From NCBI GenBank assembly GCA_016928165.1, contig JAFGLH010000255.1:1-39926 (forward strand): 39,926 nt of DNA, given 5' to 3'. This stretch comes from Pirellulales bacterium. Its GTDB lineage: Bacteria; Planctomycetota; Planctomycetia; Pirellulales; Thermoguttaceae. This document shows positions 26,092 to 33,762 of the stretch, in pieces (within the stretch, counting starts at the first letter, position 1; each line of letters opens with the position of its first letter). The notes under the pieces are model-generated. The model ran no database searches. It saw only the letters and a program-made list of their open reading frames with translations, and was not told the origin of the DNA. Position numbers and translations under genes: made by a program.

Positions 26092-26565
26092 TCAAACTTC
26101 ATCGCGCGTCACGGCGAGCACTTCCGCGACGTTAAGGATTGCCAGCAGTTCATTCTCCAATTCAACAATGCCCCCGAAATATTCTTCATTCGCGGCGGCA
26201 AGGTTCGCCGGGAGCGGCTTGATTTCGTTCCGTTGCGTTTTCACGACGTCGGCGATCCGATTCACCAGCAGTCCGACCCGCTCTCCGTCGGCGCTTACGA
26301 CGACGTTGCGGGTGTTTTTGTCGATATCGGTGCGACCCAGGCCAAGTATCTGGCGCAAATCCAACACGGTCACCACCTCGCCGCGAAGATTTACCACGCC
26401 CCGGACCCACTGGGGGGCATTGGCGACGGGCGTCACTTCGACGTGGCGGTTGATCTCCTCGACGTGTCGGATCTCCGCCCCCAAGAGCATGTCGCTGACG
26501 TAGAAAGTGACAAACTCCACTTCGCCGGACGATACGGGCATGACATTATTCATAACCGCGTTCAT
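26092..26565 (-). CDS. cheW: CheW coupling protein
   Basis: A 157-residue SH3-like adaptor that links chemoreceptors to CheA. It consists of a single CheW domain: VEFVTFYVSDMLLGAEIRHVEEI, VTPVANAPQWVRGVVNLRGEVVTVLDLR and VGLLVNRIADVVK are typical. The ATG at 26565 has only a weak GGGGAA upstream; a second ATG four codons in is possible. It lies between cheA (35 bp upstream) and the chemoreceptor gene (about 100 bp downstream), all on the minus strand. Confidence 0.94.
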   Translation of the reverse strand: MNAVMNNVMPVSSGEVEFVTFYVSDMLLGAEIRHVEEINRHVEVTPVANAPQWVRGVVNLRGEVVTVLDLRQILGLGRTDIDKNTRNVVVSADGERVGLLVNRIADVVKTQRNEIKPLPANLAAANEEYFGGIVELENELLAILNVAEVLAVTRDEV

Positions 26566-26600
26566 TGTATATTTCCCCGCTCGATAAAAATCCAGTTGTA

Positions 26601-29285
26601 TTACGAGGTTCGCGCCGCCGCGTGGAGGTAATCGGCCACGGTGGCGACCAGGCGCTCGCGATCAAGTTTGATGTGGTAATCGTCGATGCCGACTATTTTC
26701 CCGCGTTCGACGTCTTCGTCGCTGGCCAGTGAAGTCACGGCGATAATCGGAATGTGTGTGAGCGACGGCGTGTTTCTGACCCTCTGCGCCAAGTCGAACC
26801 CGTTGAGATTCGGCATTTCCAGATCGGTGACGATCAGGTCGCACGGCTTGCCCGGATGGCAGAGCACGTCCCAAGCGACCTTTCCGTCCTCGCAGGCCAG
26901 CACGTTGTAGCCTTCGGCTTGCAAAAAACCGGCCAACTGTTTGCGGAAGAAGCTCGAATCCTCGGCCAGAAGAATCGTGGGGGCGTCGCCGACGCGCTCA
27001 CCTTCGGCGGGGATGTCCTGAATCCATTCCGCGTGCGCGGAGCGGGTCAATTCCAACAAGTCCAACATGCGCGTGGCCTTGTTGTCCAGAACCAACGAGC
27101 CGATGACGCCTTTCTCTTGGAAAGTCGTGGTGTCGATGTCGGTCGACATTTGGCGGATGTCCGTCAGTTGCGGCGCTATCAGGCCGATCTCCCTTTGGCC
27201 GATTCGGTATACGATCACGTAAAGCCGTTCCTGTTCCGGACGCGGCAACGCGTTGATGTGATTTTCCAGACTCAATAGCGGCAAGGACACGCCGCGGTAT
27301 TGGAGCACCTCTTGTCCGCCGACCTTGTCGATCTGATCGCTGCGGATTCGTTCCAGCCGCGAAATCAACCCCATCGGCACGGCGAATTGCTCCGTCTCGG
27401 CATTGGTGAACAAAAGCATCGTTTGGTTGTCGGCGGCGGCCGCCGCCGTCGACTCGACCTCCCCAGCCAGTTCCTTGGCGTCGCGCGTATGCAGCGAGAC
27501 TTGCGACGCCAGTCCGGCCACGTCCACGATCAACGCCACCTGTCCGTCGCCGAGAATCGTCGCGCCGGCGAAGCAGCGGCAATCTTTCATGTGTTTGCCC
27601 AGCGGTTTGACCACGATCTCTTCGGAATCGTGCAAGGCATCGACGATCACGCCGTATCGGAGCAATCCGTATTCCACGACGATGATATTGATGTTGTTGG
27701 AGCGGTTTGCGGCGTCCGTTTCGTCGGCGCCATTCTCCAGCACCGAGTTCAGGCGAACCAACGGCAACAATGCGCCTCTCAACCGGAGCACTTCAGCGTT
27801 ATCGACGTATTGCAACCGCTCGGCTCTTTCGGCGGCCTTGACGCGGACCAGTTCGCTGATGCTCGCCTGCGGAATGGCGAAACGACGCCCGTTCGAGCGG
27901 ACTATCAATGAAGGAATAATGGCCAGCGTCAAGGGGAGCGTGATGTTGACCGACGTCCCTTCGTCCACCGTGCTTTCCACGTCGACCGTTCCACCGAGCT
28001 TTTCGATGTTCGTCTTCACGACGTCCATCCCGACTCCACGGCCGCTCAGATTGCTAACAGTTTTGGCCGTCGACAATCCGGGGCGGAATATCAGACGCAA
28101 AGATTCGCGAGCGCTCATCTCGTGGGCTTGTTCGGAAGTGATGACTCCCTTCGCGACCGCCTTGTCTCTCAACGAGGCCGCGTTGATGCCCGCTCCGTCG
28201 TCTTTGACCACAAGATGGACTTTACCGGCCTGGTGAAACGCCTTGAGGAATATCTTGCCTTTGGCGTTTTTGCCGTTTGCGGTTCGTATTTCCGGGCTTT
28301 CCAGTCCGTGATCGACCGCGTTGCGGATCAGGTGCGTCAGCGGATCGCCGATAGCTTCGATAATCGACTTGTCCAACTCGACGTCCTTGCCTTCGACAAC
28401 CAGGTCGCATTGTTTGTCCAAAGATTGGCATAAGTCGCGAACCAAGCGGGGAAACTTTCGGAACACGGTCTCGACCGCCTGAAGACGGGTCTGCATGACC
28501 GCTTCCTGGATCTCGCTTGTGACCTGATTCAGACGCGCCGAAATCGAATCCAGGTTTTCGCGGCTGTTCGTGGCCACGGTTTGCAGCAACTGATTGCGAG
28601 CCAGAACCAATTCTCCGGCGAGATTCATCAAATGGTCGAGAACGCGGACCGAAACCCTGATGTTCGCGTCCGTCGCCGATCCGTTTTGGGCGGATGTTTC
28701 CGCGGCCGTCAAAGCGTTGGATGTCTCATTCGCCTCGTAGGTTTCCGTCGTCTCGATCGAAGGCGGGTTGGCGCTGACAGGCTCCGCCTCGCCATACCGG
28801 GCCTCTTCCGAAACGTATGCGTCAACCAGATCGAGGGCTTTTTCAACGTTCGCCGTCTCATCCATTCCGCTTTGCTGCTTGACGAGGATGTCCGCGTCCG
28901 ATTGTTGCCGAGTTATCACGGCTTGCAAGTCCGATATATGGCCGGAAACGTCCACTTCCTCCGACCGATCGACGTTCTCGACCATCGCGCGAAGCGTGTC
29001 GGCGGCCTTAAACAACACTGTTGTCACGTCGGGACGAGGCACGAGCTGCCGATTGCGGATCATATTCAATACGTTCTCCATTTCGTGGGAGAGCGCTTGA
29101 ATGTTGGACAATTGCAAAAAACCGGCCGTCCCCTTGATCGAATGAACGGCGCGAAAAACCGTGTTCACCAGCTCGTCGTCGATATTCGCTCCACCGGCTT
29201 CGATGGCCAATAATTGGCTTTCGATGTCAACCAGGTGGTCGCGGGATTCAACTACAAACTCCTCTACAATTTGACGGTCAATCAT
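26601..29285 (-). CDS. cheA: Hybrid CheA histidine kinase with two CheW domains and a receiver
   Basis: The central kinase of the cluster, 894 residues. An N-terminal Hpt domain holds the phosphorylated His48 (AVHSIKGTAGF). A Glu/Ala/Thr-rich linker replaces a recognisable CheY-binding P2 domain. Next come the dimerisation helix pair (LDHLMNLAGELVLARNQL) and the ATPase domain (HLIRNAVDHGLE, DDGAGI, GRGVGMDVV). Two CheW-like regions follow (about 470-610 and 620-755), then a C-terminal receiver with Asp821 in IVTDLEMPNLNGF. The fused receiver suggests a phosphate sink or internal relay, as in hybrid CheA proteins of non-enteric systems. The start overlaps the cheX stop by 4 nt (ATGA), indicating coupled translation. 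Confidence 0.95.
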   Translation of the reverse strand: MIDRQIVEEFVVESRDHLVDIESQLLAIEAGGANIDDELVNTVFRAVHSIKGTAGFLQLSNIQALSHEMENVLNMIRNRQLVPRPDVTTVLFKAADTLRAMVENVDRSEEVDVSGHISDLQAVITRQQSDADILVKQQSGMDETANVEKALDLVDAYVSEEARYGEAEPVSANPPSIETTETYEANETSNALTAAETSAQNGSATDANIRVSVRVLDHLMNLAGELVLARNQLLQTVATNSRENLDSISARLNQVTSEIQEAVMQTRLQAVETVFRKFPRLVRDLCQSLDKQCDLVVEGKDVELDKSIIEAIGDPLTHLIRNAVDHGLESPEIRTANGKNAKGKIFLKAFHQAGKVHLVVKDDGAGINAASLRDKAVAKGVITSEQAHEMSARESLRLIFRPGLSTAKTVSNLSGRGVGMDVVKTNIEKLGGTVDVESTVDEGTSVNITLPLTLAIIPSLIVRSNGRRFAIPQASISELVRVKAAERAERLQYVDNAEVLRLRGALLPLVRLNSVLENGADETDAANRSNNINIIVVEYGLLRYGVIVDALHDSEEIVVKPLGKHMKDCRCFAGATILGDGQVALIVDVAGLASQVSLHTRDAKELAGEVESTAAAAADNQTMLLFTNAETEQFAVPMGLISRLERIRSDQIDKVGGQEVLQYRGVSLPLLSLENHINALPRPEQERLYVIVYRIGQREIGLIAPQLTDIRQMSTDIDTTTFQEKGVIGSLVLDNKATRMLDLLELTRSAHAEWIQDIPAEGERVGDAPTILLAEDSSFFRKQLAGFLQAEGYNVLACEDGKVAWDVLCHPGKPCDLIVTDLEMPNLNGFDLAQRVRNTPSLTHIPIIAVTSLASDEDVERGKIVGIDDYHIKLDRERLVATVADYLHAAARTS

Positions 29286-29872
29286 CTTATCGCTCCGGCG
29301 GATTCCGCGGACTGTTTCATCATGCTTTCGTAAGTGGGCGTGGCCCCCTTCGCAAACAGCCGATCAAAATCGAATTCTTTTTTCTCTTCCTCGTCAGGGG
29401 CGTTCGGATCAAGCGTTTCGACAAGGGCCACTTCAATGGCGACGTCTCCCCAGGGGCTCTCGTACGGGACGCATACGGATACCGCCTTGTGAGGAAATCC
29501 CATCACGTGCTGCTTGCCGACGATCGTCGTGGGAAGGCTGATGTCGAGAGAAAGGTGCTCCATCTTCGCCTTCGCCGCGCCGGCGATGATGTTCGTCAAC
29601 TCGCCGACGGCGTCGACGACGTCGCCGTCGATGTCCGTCGGCCGCTCGCCCAGCAACGCCTCCGACACCGACAAGGCGGCCTCATGGCAGAGACTCAATA
29701 CCACCGTGCCCTTGGCCTTCTTCGAGGAGAGTCCGATCACGCCGCTGACTTCGTATTCGGGTTGGATTTCTTTTTTGACAATGGCTTCCCGAGGCGTCAA
29801 CGCGCAGCCCAGCATGATGTCAAATGTCGAGACGGCCGCGGTCAAAAAGTGTTCGAGATATTTAGGACTCAT
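29282..29872 (-). CDS. cheX: CheX-type chemotaxis phosphatase
   Basis: A CheC/CheX/FliY-family protein expected to dephosphorylate CheY-P. The segment MSPKYLEHFLTAAVSTFDIMLG matches the family's N-terminus. Then come GVIGLSSKKAKGTVVLSL and the active-site helix DAVGELTNIIAG with the conserved E-x-x-N, followed by LPTTIVG. The open frame extends 32 codons further upstream (to 29968), but that part has no family match, so the ATG at 29872 is used, giving 196 residues. A charged C-terminal tail (PDEEEKKEFDFDRLFAKG) goes beyond the usual length. It precedes cheA with a 4-nt overlap and follows cheY by about 210 bp. Confidence 0.88.
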   Translation of the reverse strand: MSPKYLEHFLTAAVSTFDIMLGCALTPREAIVKKEIQPEYEVSGVIGLSSKKAKGTVVLSLCHEAALSVSEALLGERPTDIDGDVVDAVGELTNIIAGAAKAKMEHLSLDISLPTTIVGKQHVMGFPHKAVSVCVPYESPWGDVAIEVALVETLDPNAPDEEEKKEFDFDRLFAKGATPTYESMMKQSAESAGAIR

Positions 29873-30083
29873 GGCAAAAAACGAAGCGATTTGCTTGACT
29901 TGGAATGTTGTGATACTTTCAGTGACTTTCGAGGAATGCGTCCCGCCCTTCGACAAAACGCCCAACAAACATAGGTTGCAATTATCCTCATGCTCATGCA
30001 GATTCGTATGGGATGGGCACGTTTTGAAAGCGGATCGGCAAGCGCATGGTGGAGGGAAAAATGCGGTTGTAGGAAATATCCGG

Positions 30084-30527
30084 TTATGTTAACCGTTTGC
30101 CCCAGGCGCTCTGCGGCGTCGAATGTGAAACAAATTGAGGATGCCAGTTTTCGGCGGACGAGTCCGCTTTGGTCATAACGTGGTTGTTCAGAATGTCGCG
30201 AAGCTTGGCGTTGTCGAACGGTTTGACCAGGTAGTCCGAAACGCCGGCGAATATCGCTCCCGCGATGCGCTCCTTTTCGCCTTCGGTGGTAATCATGATG
30301 ATCGGCACGTCCGACCCCTGCGACCTGATCTCGCGAACCACGTCCAGTCCGCTCTTGTTGGGCATGTTCCAATCGGTCAGGATAAGGTCGAATTTTCCAG
30401 CGTTAAAATGTTTTATCGCTTCCGCGCCGTCGGCCGCTTCCTTGACGGATGTTACGCCGACGTCTTCCAATAGACGCCGGATAATCTTCCTCATGACCGC
30501 CGAATCTTCCGCAAGTAATACTTTCAT
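30084..30527 (-). CDS. cheY: CheY-like response regulator
   Basis: A single-domain receiver of 147 residues, expected to carry the signal from CheA to a motor or other effector. The acidic pocket is in LLAEDSAVMRK, the phospho-acceptor is Asp52 in LILTDWNMPNKSG, and the conserved Thr (MITTEGEKE) and Lys (DYLVKPFDN) are present. The open frame runs back to 30644, but that extension has no family match and contains the promoter. The ATG at 30527, where the first beta strand begins, is taken as the start. About 20 residues after the last helix (SSAENWHPQFVSHSTPQS) exceed a minimal CheY. It is the first gene of the cluster. Confidence 0.92.
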   Translation of the reverse strand: MKVLLAEDSAVMRKIIRRLLEDVGVTSVKEAADGAEAIKHFNAGKFDLILTDWNMPNKSGLDVVREIRSQGSDVPIIMITTEGEKERIAGAIFAGVSDYLVKPFDNAKLRDILNNHVMTKADSSAENWHPQFVSHSTPQSAWGKRLT

Positions 30528-30616
30528 GGTAGTAACTCTTAGTAGATTGCCTCTACCATGCCCCGACCGGGGTTTTCCCTCTGAACGAGGAAACGTTCCT
30601 TGGAAACACCTTTTAA

Positions 30617-30644
30617 TGCATAGCTCGAAGATGGGAGATGTCAA
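30617..30644 (-). promoter_or_regulatory. Candidate promoter of the chemotaxis cluster
   Basis: A perfect TTGACA (30644-30639, minus strand) and TATGCA (30622-30617) are separated by 16 nt, about 90 nt before the cheY start. It is the only strong candidate seen upstream of cheY, so it may drive much of the seven-gene cluster. Confidence 0.5.
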
Positions 30645-30802
30645 TTTGTGCGTTGCGGCAAGCCGTAGGAACCTTTAGATAAAATAGTATTCCAAGCCGG
30701 TCACCGCCGCGACGAGAACGCGAAACGGTTGCTTTGAACCAGTTGGAAATGGATGTTCCCGGCCATTTGGGTTAGAATCACACCCCAAACGAGGAGATTT
30801 TC

Positions 30803-31175
30803 TTGAGTATACCACGCCGATATTTTGTGCGGGCCGGAAAGCAACCATCCTTAGGATGTACCTTGTCGAGAAGGCGCCCGTCTCCGACCTGTGCGACGAG
30901 TACGGCATCAGGCGGAACGAAAACAACGGCTGGGCGCCGCGGAAAAATAGTATTCCGGCGAGTCGCCGCCAATCATCGGCGGCAAGGGATCGCAGTTTTT
31001 TGGCGAAGGACTTCAAGCAGTTTATCTACAGCCGCGGCATGAGGCAGGCGCGCCAGCCCGTACTATCCGCGGAACAACGGCAAGCCAGCGCGATTCCAAG
31101 GCGGCATTAAGGGCGAGTGCCTTCGTCCGGGCACGCCGATCTCGTTGAAAGACCGCGATTCGCATCGTGTGCCGA
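30803..31175 (+). pseudogene. IS3-type transposase remnant
   Basis: A TTG at 30803, with GAGGAG upstream, begins MSIPRRYFVRAG. After a frame change near 30838 the sequence continues as KATILRMYLVEKAPVSDLC, then DEYGI, the helix-turn-helix region of an IS3-type OrfA. A large internal part is missing. From about 31000 the integrase core reappears: DFKQFIYSRGMRQAR, then in another frame YYPRNNGK and IKGECLRPGTPISL, which resembles the last catalytic region of OrfB. At least two frame changes and the deletion make it non-functional. No terminal repeats were identified. It fills most of the cheY to AGE-gene interval; the rest (30645-30802) shows no gene. Confidence 0.7.
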
Positions 31176-31180
31176 TGCCT

Positions 31181-32470
31181 TCAAGACGGCCCATCTCGGC
31201 CTGCAAGCCGCTTTATAATCCGCACGCAGGCGAGAATGTTCTTTCCGGAGTGAAATTCAGGGTCTTGAAACTTACAGGCGGGCGGGACGTCGATCGGCAA
31301 ACCGGTCTTGCCGTCGATGTTCTGAAACGGCCCCAGCGAGGTTTTCGGATTCAGGTAGCGAGTGAAGTAGGTATTGTTGACTTGGCGATAGGTTTCCAAG
31401 AACCTCCGATTGCCGGTTGACTCGAAGGCCAGCAGCGACGTAAGCATCGTTTCCGGCAAGATCCACCAGGGCATGGTGTCATTGATCGGATCGCCGGAAT
31501 CGGCGTCGATGGATTTATAGATTCCCGGATGGCGTTTGTTCCAACCCTTCTCGATGTTCCACGAAGCCAACCGTGGACACACGTCATTGATTCGCATGCA
31601 CAGATTCCCGTGGATTCCCGCTTGTTGCGCGAGTCGAGCGAACTCCAGAGCGAAGCCGGCGAACTCAACGGCATGGCCCGGATCGACGGCCAGACGCCCC
31701 TCGGGATCGACAAATGGGCCTCCTTCCGGCCGAACGTACTCGGCCAACGCTCCGACTTGCGGCAGGTAATGCGTATCCAATAAACGTTTAGCCAGGCGCG
31801 CCCCAACGTCGAGATACGATTGGTCTGAAAGCTGTTTGGCGAACTCGTTGGCCAAATCGAGCGCTGCCGACCAAGGGTTTTCCGAGATTCGGTCGGGAAA
31901 CGTAGGATCGGGTTCCAGCAGGAAATTTCCAGACTCCAATGCCTCCAGCGATTCGTGTAGCAGCCGCTTCGCGGCCTCGATCCGCACGGCGTCCTCGGTC
32001 AGCGCGCCGTATTCCAAGAGTCCCAGGCAACCGTACAAATCACTGTAGCTCCGATGTTCTTGCGGGGAAGGGGAATGGGGCAACGTTTCTGCTTCCCCCG
32101 GGTTGAGTCTAAACGGCAGACGGCCCGCGTGGGCTTCGAGGTGTCTCTCAATTACCTCGACGACATGCCGGGCGTAGGCCGTCAGTTGCGGGGCCTGGCG
32201 CGGAAAATGCCGAGCGAAACGGGCGAATACGCAGGCGCCACGCCCGTTGATCCAAGAATATGAAAAGAGTTCTTCAGCGGGGAATTCCTCGCCGGTGATT
32301 GAATTGTAGCCGGTGTGTACGCCCGGAAAATCACGAAACCTCTCGAATCGCTGTAGCAGGAAACGAATGCGAAGATGCAGGTACTCGTGATATGCCTCAA
32401 TCAGCCGGTCGTCAAAGAGGGCCTTCTCGGATGAATCCACTATCTTAAGCCGCCGCACGATTTCATTCAT
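31181..32470 (-). CDS. AGE-superfamily (alpha/alpha)6-barrel protein
   Basis: A 429-residue protein resembling the N-acylglucosamine 2-epimerase / cellobiose 2-epimerase superfamily of (alpha/alpha)6 barrels. The best evidence is the VDPGHAVEFAGFALEFARL segment, equivalent to the HPGHxxE helix that carries a catalytic histidine in the superfamily. Also present are the YSDLYGCLGLLEYG helix pair and the W-rich MPWWILPETMLTSLLAF segment. No signal peptide is present, so it is cytoplasmic. The exact reaction is unknown; an epimerase or an unsaturated-glycoside hydrolase are possible. It is the last gene of the five-gene operon, and its start overlaps the LarA-like stop by 4 nt (ATGA), so translation is probably coupled. 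Confidence 0.75.
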   Translation of the reverse strand: MNEIVRRLKIVDSSEKALFDDRLIEAYHEYLHLRIRFLLQRFERFRDFPGVHTGYNSITGEEFPAEELFSYSWINGRGACVFARFARHFPRQAPQLTAYARHVVEVIERHLEAHAGRLPFRLNPGEAETLPHSPSPQEHRSYSDLYGCLGLLEYGALTEDAVRIEAAKRLLHESLEALESGNFLLEPDPTFPDRISENPWSAALDLANEFAKQLSDQSYLDVGARLAKRLLDTHYLPQVGALAEYVRPEGGPFVDPEGRLAVDPGHAVEFAGFALEFARLAQQAGIHGNLCMRINDVCPRLASWNIEKGWNKRHPGIYKSIDADSGDPINDTMPWWILPETMLTSLLAFESTGNRRFLETYRQVNNTYFTRYLNPKTSLGPFQNIDGKTGLPIDVPPACKFQDPEFHSGKNILACVRIIKRLAGRDGPS

Positions 32471-33762
32471 TGCATCTTCTCTCGCTTGGGTGCTACGACG
32501 GGGACGGCGCCGACGCCGTCGGGCAGTATCGCCACTGTTGCTTGAGGGCCATGTTTGCGCAGGGCCGCCGCAACCGCCTCGCCCGCGTTGTGGTAATGCT
32601 CGAATTTCATCCGTTTCGCGTCCTCGGCAGTCAGACCATCTGAGACGATGGCCAGGGACAACCGTTTCCTCATTCTGGCGATCACGGCCGCCGCCGTTAC
32701 CGCGATGGGTTCCGCCGCCTTGCCGGCCAGCGCGTCCCGGACCAAGGGGCCGGGATCATCCGTCCCGATGTAGTTGGCGTACCGTGGGTGTGGGCCAATG
32801 CCCTCGGGACAGGCGGCCAAGTGGATCAGAGTGCCTCCGTCCTTGATTACCGGTTCTGCGGCAAAAATTGCCTTCGAGGCAAGCCAAAAATCCTCCTCGG
32901 CACGAAAGGAGGTAACCAGAACGACGTCGGCCTTCTCGGGCAAAACAACCGAGTAGATTTCCTGGGCGTAAGACACGCCTCGGCGGTGCGCCTGGAGGTA
33001 GTGGCCGGCTACGGTGCGGTAGACGCGGTTGTCGGAAGTGAGCACGCAGTTGACGATAAAATCCAGGCCCACCGTATCGACCCACGTTTCCATGGCGCTG
33101 CGCACTGGATTTTCCACCACGCCGTAGGTGTTCCAATCGACTTTAGCGTAGCTTAGGTGGAAGGCGGTAACGGTTTGCCGGCTGCTGACGCCGGGATAGA
33201 GAATCTTTCCGCCGCCGCTCCAGCCGCACTCCGGATGTGGCAAGATCATCCCTACGCCAATGCGGAAGTCGGCTTCGGCTACCCGGCGGTCGATGGCCAC
33301 CGGGGTGCCGTCCGGCGCCCGGCCGTACGGCACGATTCCTCGCGGATCATCAAACTCGGAATTGAACAGCCGCACTCGGGAGGCGACCGCCGGGCCGGCC
33401 CGCAAGGCCATCTCCTCTGGGGTCATCTTCCGATGGGTGCCCAGCGCGAAGACCACGTACATGTCGCGATCGGCCACGCCCGCCGCGGATAATTCCTCCA
33501 ACAGCAGCGGCAGTATCGTTGCCACCGGTGTGTCCCGCGTTTTGTCATCGCAGATCAGGGCCGTTTTCATACCCGGCTTGGCCATTTCCCGGAGCCTGGG
33601 CGTACCGATCGGATCGGCCAAAGCCGCGCGGATCAGTTCCACCGCCGGGCGGTCCGCCTCTATACGGCGACTCGGAAATATACCGAGTAAATTGGCGGTC
33701 GGCACCGATAGCCGCATCCGCTTATTCCCATAGGGCAACGTAATCTCGGTGTGCCGGGACAT
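32467..33762 (-). CDS. LarA-family nickel-pincer racemase/epimerase
   Basis: A 431-residue homologue of lactate racemase LarA. All four key residues are present at a constant offset of two from the Lactobacillus plantarum enzyme. The catalytic histidines are His110 (GTHRKM) and His176 (LPHPECGW). Lys186 (GGGKILYPG) would carry the nickel pincer nucleotide, and His202 (TAFHLSY) would ligate nickel. The DDKTRDTP block matches the substrate-anchor region. LarA-family enzymes racemise or epimerise various 2-hydroxy acids and sugar acids by hydride transfer, so lactate is not implied. The cofactor genes larB, larC and larE are not in the window. The frame extends upstream to 33924, but the ATG at 33762 overlaps the MttB-like stop by one base (TAATG) and is preferred. 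Confidence 0.85.
   Translation of the reverse strand: MSRHTEITLPYGNKRMRLSVPTANLLGIFPSRRIEADRPAVELIRAALADPIGTPRLREMAKPGMKTALICDDKTRDTPVATILPLLLEELSAAGVADRDMYVVFALGTHRKMTPEEMALRAGPAVASRVRLFNSEFDDPRGIVPYGRAPDGTPVAIDRRVAEADFRIGVGMILPHPECGWSGGGKILYPGVSSRQTVTAFHLSYAKVDWNTYGVVENPVRSAMETWVDTVGLDFIVNCVLTSDNRVYRTVAGHYLQAHRRGVSYAQEIYSVVLPEKADVVLVTSFRAEEDFWLASKAIFAAEPVIKDGGTLIHLAACPEGIGPHPRYANYIGTDDPGPLVRDALAGKAAEPIAVTAAAVIARMRKRLSLAIVSDGLTAEDAKRMKFEHYHNAGEAVAAALRKHGPQATVAILPDGVGAVPVVAPKREKMQ

Noticed and set aside
29873-29968. A longer N-terminus for the CheX-type protein
   Set aside because: The extra 32 residues have no match to the family, and the normal family N-terminus begins at the ATG at 29872.
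30677-30956. Repeated AAAATAGTATTCC (30677 and 30943) as IS ends
   Set aside because: Only about 13 bp match, in the same orientation, and the second copy lies inside the transposase remnant, so they do not bound an element.
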